DNA of 27,538 nt. Origin: Veillonella sp. GTDB lineage: Bacteria; Bacillota; Negativicutes; Veillonellales; Veillonellaceae. Where the stretch lies: NCBI GenBank assembly GCA_022737715.1, contig JAIITD010000006.1, positions 1-27,538 on the forward strand, read 5' to 3'. A model generated the notes under the pieces. It searched no databases, was not told the origin of the DNA, and saw nothing but the letters and a program-made list of their open reading frames with translations. A program made the translations under genes and the position numbers. Below are positions 22,625 to 27,538 of this stretch, in pieces; the first letter of the stretch is position 1; each line of letters starts with the position of its first letter.

Positions 22625-25051
22625 ATGGAATTATTAGCACCAGCGGGTACGATGGAAAATTTTATGGCCGCCTTGGAATCAGGGGCGGATGCTATATATT
22701 TAGGAGGCAAGGTCTTTAATGCACGGGCTCATGCAGCCAATTTTGGTATCGATGAATTGCGTGAGGCTGTACGGTTAGCACATATTTTAGATGTGTCTGT
22801 GTACGTAACCGTTAATATTTTAATTGGCGATACGGAACTGAAGGATCTTGAAAACTATATTAAGGATTTAGATTCCATTGGCGTAGATGCTATTATCGTG
22901 CAGGACTTAGCTGTTGCAGAAATTGCAAAACGTGTTGCACCGAACATACATCTTCATGGGAGCACACAAATGACGGCGGCTACGCTTGATGCTGTTCGTT
23001 TTTATGAAAGTCTAGGCTTTACGCGCGTTGTACTGGCCCGTGAATTGAGTCTTAAGGAAATTCAGCATATATGCAAACATTGTAAGGCTGAAATCGAAGT
23101 GTTTGTTCATGGTGCTTTATGTGTATGCTACTCCGGTCAATGTTTGATGAGTTCCTTCATCGGCGGACGTAGCGGCAATCGAGGTGCTTGTGCACAGCCT
23201 TGTCGGTTACCTTATGAATTATTGGACTCTAAAGGGACTAGCTTATTACCAAAGCATGAATCTTATTTGTTAAGCCCAAAAGATCTCAATTATAGTGAGC
23301 ATATGAACGAACTGGTAGCGGCCGGTGTTACATCCTTTAAGGTAGAAGGGCGTATGAAAAAGGTGTCCTATGTTCGCCAAGTTATAGGTACTTATAGAGA
23401 GATATTGGATGAAGCATCGATTCATGAAAACCAACGTAAAGCGCTAGCCTCTGGATTTAATCGTGGATTTTCTACGGCCTATTTAGAGGATACTGTGGGA
23501 CGTCAAATGATGACCGTCGTAGCGCCGAATCATCAAGGCAAGCCAATTGGTGAATCTTATACGAAAAAAGGTGAGGTCTACTTATCCTTAACAGAACCTA
23601 TTGAACAAGGTTCATTAGTTAAAATATTACAATCCAATGGTAGTGTTACCTATTATACAGTAGATGATGAATGGACACGTGTATCTGATACGCTGTATAA
23701 GGGACAACCTGCAGAGGGTTCTGCTATAGGGCAACTATATTTGGCATCTACTCCGAAGAATACAAAGTCTCGAGGTTTACAAGAATTTACTCGTAAGTAT
23801 GATATGTCTGTATATCTCGGTGTAGGTTCTGATGGGGAAACAAATTATACAGAACTAACTGCCATCTTAGATTCTGGACTTATTGTAACTGTTACTAATG
23901 AGTATGTGCCAGCTATTGCGAATAAAGTACCAACATCATTAGAAAAGGTATCTGAACAATTAGGGCGTTTAGGAAACACATTATTTAGACTTTCCTATGT
24001 AGACATTCCTGATGGGCCGTATATGTGGCCTGCTAGCGTTCTTAATGCACTACGCCGAGATGCCGTAGCTGCTTTGGAAGAGGTCTTAATTTCACATCAC
24101 GTAGAATCATGGCAAGCATTGCAAGTTACAGGTGATGTAGCGTATGATTTCAAGGCACAACACAGGTTATCCTATGATAATTGTCCTATGATTTCTGCTC
24201 GTGTCGATGAAATAGACGGTGTGAAAGCAGCAATTGCTGGTGGAGCACAGAAAATCGTTTTTGGTGGTGATAGACTCAGTCGTACACCATATGCGTTATC
24301 TATATATGATGAGGTAGCCCGTTTATGTGCTACATCTGATGTGCTTTGTACCTTTGTAACACCACGAGTTGTGAAAGATGATGAAGTAGAAGCATATAAA
24401 CATACGTTAGAGGCAATCGTAAAGGCTAATCCAGATAGTATTTCTATCCACGTGCCACAAGCATTACTTTGGCTTCGTGAATTAGGTTATACCGGTGCCA
24501 TTGAGGCTGATACAGGTCTTAATATTTTCAATACCCCTACATTGCATTTCTGGGAACAGTTACACATCAGTTGTGTAAATCCATCTCAAGAGTTGACCTT
24601 AAAACAAATTACAGACATAGCTAAACATAGTCATGTTCCTATTGAGACGATGGTGCATGGCTATACGGAAATGATGATTTCTGAATATTGTGCTATTGCA
24701 AGTTTTGTTGGAACCGGTAGCAAAGTAAATTGCCCTATGCCATGTGTTAAGGAATCGTATTCCTTAAAGGATAGAAAGGGTGAGATATTCCCAATTCGTA
24801 CGGATCCATACTGCCGTATGCACATCATGAATAGTCATGAAATGGATATGCGCGCCTATGTTCCTATGTTATTGCAAAAAGGTATTTCCATATTGCGCGT
24901 AGATGGTCGTCATATGGAGCCAAGTTATGTAAAAGCCATTGTATCCCAATATGTCGGTATAGCAAAGGGTACGATGGAGGCCCCACCTAAGAAAATAGAT
25001 TCCCAAGGCGAATCTATTACGCGGGGACATTATTTTAGAGGTATTTTATAG
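22625..25051 (+). CDS. U32 family protein with two U32-type regions (RlhA-like)
   Basis: 808 aa. The N-terminal U32 barrel begins MELLAPAGTMENF and carries the family signature EVFVHGALCVCYSGQCLMSS, with Cys166, 168, 173, 189 and 193 as candidate [4Fe-4S] ligands. A middle part (about 380-500) corresponds to the DUF3656 region of RlhA-like proteins. The C-terminal half repeats a U32-like barrel (SARVDEIDGVKAAIAGGAQKIVFGG and IETMVHGYTEMMISEYCAIASF...CPMPC). Although labelled peptidases, U32 proteins of this class (RlhA, TrhP, UbiU/V) act in RNA or quinone hydroxylation. The likely role is 23S rRNA cytidine hydroxylation, not proven here. ATG 22625 has AAAGGA seven bases upstream; ATG 22604 does not. 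mutS2 follows after 14 bases. Confidence 0.85.
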   Translation: MELLAPAGTMENFMAALESGADAIYLGGKVFNARAHAANFGIDELREAVRLAHILDVSVYVTVNILIGDTELKDLENYIKDLDSIGVDAIIVQDLAVAEIAKRVAPNIHLHGSTQMTAATLDAVRFYESLGFTRVVLARELSLKEIQHICKHCKAEIEVFVHGALCVCYSGQCLMSSFIGGRSGNRGACAQPCRLPYELLDSKGTSLLPKHESYLLSPKDLNYSEHMNELVAAGVTSFKVEGRMKKVSYVRQVIGTYREILDEASIHENQRKALASGFNRGFSTAYLEDTVGRQMMTVVAPNHQGKPIGESYTKKGEVYLSLTEPIEQGSLVKILQSNGSVTYYTVDDEWTRVSDTLYKGQPAEGSAIGQLYLASTPKNTKSRGLQEFTRKYDMSVYLGVGSDGETNYTELTAILDSGLIVTVTNEYVPAIANKVPTSLEKVSEQLGRLGNTLFRLSYVDIPDGPYMWPASVLNALRRDAVAALEEVLISHHVESWQALQVTGDVAYDFKAQHRLSYDNCPMISARVDEIDGVKAAIAGGAQKIVFGGDRLSRTPYALSIYDEVARLCATSDVLCTFVTPRVVKDDEVEAYKHTLEAIVKANPDSISIHVPQALLWLRELGYTGAIEADTGLNIFNTPTLHFWEQLHISCVNPSQELTLKQITDIAKHSHVPIETMVHGYTEMMISEYCAIASFVGTGSKVNCPMPCVKESYSLKDRKGEIFPIRTDPYCRMHIMNSHEMDMRAYVPMLLQKGISILRVDGRHMEPSYVKAIVSQYVGIAKGTMEAPPKKIDSQGESITRGHYFRGIL

Positions 25052-25065
25052 AACGAGGTAGTACA

Positions 25066-27444
25066 TTGTTTAATGAAGATGTATTAGATTTTATAAAAAT
25101 TAAAGAAGAATTAGCCAATCATTGTAGTTCTATTATTGCTAAAGAAATGGCTTTAGCATTAGAACCTATGACGAATCGAGAAAAGATTCAAGAGGCTTTA
25201 GATGAAACCGCAGAAGCGCTGCGCTCTTGGCAAACAGAAATTGAGCAACCATTAAGCGGCACGCGGGATATACGCGAAGCTTGTAAAAAGAGTCGCAAGG
25301 ATTTTGTGCTTTCACGAGAGGCCATATGGGATGTATATATAACTATAGGCGCCTATAAGCGTATGGTGAAGTTCTTTAGGGCGAAATATATGGAATATCC
25401 ATTATTGTCCTTATGGATGCAAGACATGCCGAATATGGATCGTGTAGAACAGCGATTAAAACGGGTGTTTGATGATAAAGGGGAATTGCTCGATACAGCA
25501 TCCCCTAAATTAGCGAGCTTGCGGAATACGATTAGTAAGACGAGGGACCGTATCAAACACGATATTCAAGCCATATTGCATGATAAAGACAATCAGAAAT
25601 ATTTCCAAGAAACGATTATTACGCAACGTAACAATCGGTATGTAATTCCTGTTAAGCAAGAGTATCGACAATATTTTGATGGTTTGATTCATGACCGATC
25701 TGCAACAGGGCAAACATTATATATTGAACCAATGCGACTTGTAGAATTAAACAATGATTTGCAAGAGGCTTTGATAGGCGAGGAACAAGAGGTTCTACGC
25801 ATTTATAAGGAACTGTCAGCCCTTATCAAACAACATAGTAACGATTTGATGGATGCTTGTGAAAAGGTATCTCATATTGAGTTTGTCTATGGTAAAGCAA
25901 AACTCGCTATGGCTCAAAAGGCAGTGCAATCCACATTGAGCGAAGGGCGTGACGTCAATTTAATGCGTGCTCGCCATCCGTTGATTCCCGCTAATACAGT
26001 GGTACCAACGGATATTCGTTTGGGGACGGACTATCGGATTCTATTGATTACGGGCTCCAATACGGGTGGTAAAACGGTGTCCTTAAAAACACTTGGTTTA
26101 TTATCCCTTATGAACCAAAGTGGTTTATTTATCCCTGCTGACCATGGTTCTATATTGCCGATTTTTCACAATATTTTTGCAGATATTGGGGATGAACAAA
26201 GCATTGAAGCTAGCTTGAGTACATTCTCTGCACATATGACACAAGTGATTTCTATTATTAAACATTGTGGTCCCAATGATCTTGTATTACTTGATGAACT
26301 CGGCTCCGGTACGGATCCAGAAGAAGGTAGCGCCTTAGCTGTATCCATACTTGAATTCTTCCGTCAAAAAGGAACACTCATGATGGTCAGTACTCACTAT
26401 AATGAGTTAAAGAACTACGCGTACCATACGGCAGGTATCGAGAATGGTCACGTTGAATTTGATGAGCGTACCTTAAAGCCTACCTATCGATTACATATTG
26501 GTGTAGCTGGTAGTAGTCATGCATTGAGCATTGCAGCGCGTTTAGGTCTACCAAAGGAAATCGTCAATCGCGCTCGTGATTACAAATCTAAGTTTGGTAG
26601 TAGTGAAATGGAAAATGTTTTATCCGATTTGAATGAACAATTACGTAAATCATCGGAACGTGAACGAGCACTCAAAAAAGAATTAGATGAAACACGACGC
26701 ATGCGTGGTCAATTGGAAAAAGAAAAGAAGCAGTTTAATGAAAAACGCAAACAGATGTTAGCGAAGGCACAGGCCGATGCAGAATCTATGAAACGCAGTC
26801 TCCGTGTGGAAGGGGAGGCTATCATTAAACAATTAAAAGCTCAATTCTCTGAAACGAATAAGGATAAGCGCCAATCCGCCATCAATGCAGCTCGTAAAGG
26901 TATTTCTAATGTTCACGTACCAGATGCTCCTATAGATGATAATCGTAAAGAGTTGACTATAGATGCTATTGCTATTGGTCAAGTTGTATATGTTACGTCA
27001 TTGCGTTCACTTGGTACGGTTTTATCCATTAAAGGTAATCGCGTGACTGTAGATATCAATGGTTTATCTGCTACTGTGAAAGTAAATGAATTACAATCTA
27101 CTACGCGAGAAGAGTCCAATAAGATTCAACGCGACAATCTTAAGGCGCAACCTAAAACCCGTAAGAGAGTAGGTGGCTCTGCCGTACAACGTCAAAAAGA
27201 GGTACGTACAGAGATTAATATTCTCGGTCAAACCGTAGATGAAGCAGTAGTTTCTGTCGGTCGTTTTATAGATCAAGCGTTACTTGGTGGTGTTAATCAG
27301 GTCCGAATCATTCATGGTAAGGGCACTGGTGCATTGCGCGAAGGCGTACATCAGTATTTACGAACATTGCCTCACGTAGCACATTTTGAAACTGCCGGCT
27401 ATGATGAAGGCGGAGCAGGTGCCACAAACGTAGTATTAAAATAA
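25066..27444 (+). CDS. mutS2: MutS2 family protein (ATPase with Smr domain)
   Basis: 792 aa, the MutS2 length. It has an N-terminal core and clamp region and Walker A ITGSNTGGKT (328-337). Walker B/signature LLDELGSGTDPEEGSALA and STHYNELKNYA follow, then a long coiled coil (about 520-610, Arg/Lys/Glu-rich) and a C-terminal Smr domain (717-792) with IIHGKGTGALR (HGKGTG 750-755). MutS2 suppresses recombination and/or rescues collided ribosomes rather than acting in mismatch repair. The Smr nuclease LDLRG motif is INILG here (717-721), though HGKGTG is intact. The start is TTG 25066, with GAGGTA six bases upstream; the next in-frame ATG would remove part of the conserved N-terminus. Confidence 0.95.
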   Translation: MFNEDVLDFIKIKEELANHCSSIIAKEMALALEPMTNREKIQEALDETAEALRSWQTEIEQPLSGTRDIREACKKSRKDFVLSREAIWDVYITIGAYKRMVKFFRAKYMEYPLLSLWMQDMPNMDRVEQRLKRVFDDKGELLDTASPKLASLRNTISKTRDRIKHDIQAILHDKDNQKYFQETIITQRNNRYVIPVKQEYRQYFDGLIHDRSATGQTLYIEPMRLVELNNDLQEALIGEEQEVLRIYKELSALIKQHSNDLMDACEKVSHIEFVYGKAKLAMAQKAVQSTLSEGRDVNLMRARHPLIPANTVVPTDIRLGTDYRILLITGSNTGGKTVSLKTLGLLSLMNQSGLFIPADHGSILPIFHNIFADIGDEQSIEASLSTFSAHMTQVISIIKHCGPNDLVLLDELGSGTDPEEGSALAVSILEFFRQKGTLMMVSTHYNELKNYAYHTAGIENGHVEFDERTLKPTYRLHIGVAGSSHALSIAARLGLPKEIVNRARDYKSKFGSSEMENVLSDLNEQLRKSSERERALKKELDETRRMRGQLEKEKKQFNEKRKQMLAKAQADAESMKRSLRVEGEAIIKQLKAQFSETNKDKRQSAINAARKGISNVHVPDAPIDDNRKELTIDAIAIGQVVYVTSLRSLGTVLSIKGNRVTVDINGLSATVKVNELQSTTREESNKIQRDNLKAQPKTRKRVGGSAVQRQKEVRTEINILGQTVDEAVVSVGRFIDQALLGGVNQVRIIHGKGTGALREGVHQYLRTLPHVAHFETAGYDEGGAGATNVVLK

Positions 27445-27466
27445 CATACTATCTTTAAGATAATGC

Positions 27467-27505
27467 AAAAAAAGAAGCAGACTCATATGAGTTTGCTTCT
27501 TTTTT
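27467..27505 (+). terminator. Terminator after mutS2
   Basis: AAGAAGCAGACTCAT and ATGAGTTTGCTTCTT pair over 15 bp (one wobble), with A-rich sequence before and a T tract after. It could work in both directions. It begins 22 bases after the mutS2 stop codon. Confidence 0.9.
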
Positions 27506-27520
27506 GTAATAGAAAAGAGG

Positions 27521-27538
27521 CAAAACCATATGGTTTTG
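27521..27538. repeat. Perfect 18-base palindrome at the window end
   Basis: CAAAACCATATGGTTTTG is an exact palindrome preceded by AAAAGAGG. It is probably the first part of a second, tandem terminator whose right arm (expected CCTCTTTT) lies beyond the window. Confidence 0.6.

Noticed and set aside
1..27538. CRISPR array, insertion sequences, tRNA or rRNA genes
   Set aside because: No regularly spaced repeats, transposase motifs or cloverleaf/rRNA signatures were seen by eye on either strand; a tRNAscan or ISfinder search would be decisive.

Overview
The window looks like a chromosomal segment of a diderm Firmicute of the class Negativicutes, most likely Veillonella or a close relative. The taxon is inferred, not proven. 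The base composition is AT-rich. The glycolytic, PheST and MutS2 genes are of Firmicute type. A type IV pilus assembly set (PilM/N/O) and a MacA/MacB-type export pair suggest an outer membrane. Every convincing gene lies on the + strand. No rRNA, tRNA, CRISPR array, insertion sequence or prophage gene was seen, and no gene-free gap exceeds about 210 bases.

Region 1 (1-5641) is a lower-glycolysis/gluconeogenesis operon: gap (5' end cut by the window), pgk, tpiA, gpmI and eno. Spacing is tight and a strong intrinsic terminator follows eno. Together these genes interconvert glyceraldehyde-3-phosphate and phosphoenolpyruvate.

Region 2 (about 5650-13680) is the most distinctive part: ten tightly packed, mostly overlapping genes for a type IV pilus or competence-pilus machine. 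They encode a short PilB/ComGA-type extension ATPase, a PilT-type retraction ATPase, a PilC/ComGB platform protein, a ComGC-like main pilin, a prepilin peptidase without its methylase half, four candidate minor pilins/pseudopilins or pilin-like proteins, and divergent PilM-, PilN- and PilO-like proteins. That is 12 reading frames if each is counted. It ends in a terminator with a perfect 21-bp stem. The set mixes comG-like traits (short ATPase, ComGC-like pilin, minor pilins) with Gram-negative traits (PilT, PilMNO). No PilP or PilQ secretin gene is in the window.

Region 3 (about 13672-15304) holds a shikimate-kinase-like P-loop protein with altered substrate motifs. Its reading frame runs 89 bases into pfkA (ATP-type 6-phosphofructokinase).

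Region 4 (15305-18530) is a MacA-MacB tripartite efflux operon (membrane fusion protein, ATPase, permease) with its own promoter. An 8-bp inverted repeat overlaps that promoter. No TolC-like gene is adjacent.

Region 5 (18547-22562) holds a PaaI-type hotdog thioesterase, then pheS-pheT. A good extended -10 promoter inside the 3' end of the thioesterase gene can drive pheST. A terminator follows pheT.

Region 6 (22563-27538) holds a tandem-domain U32 protein (RlhA-like, with a probable DUF3656 middle part) and mutS2, followed by a terminator and the first part of what looks like a second one.

Most of the window is conventional housekeeping sequence. The candidates for unusual biology are the hybrid pilus locus and its pilin series, the degenerate shikimate-kinase-like gene overlapping pfkA, and the MutS2 Smr domain that lacks the usual LDLRG motif.
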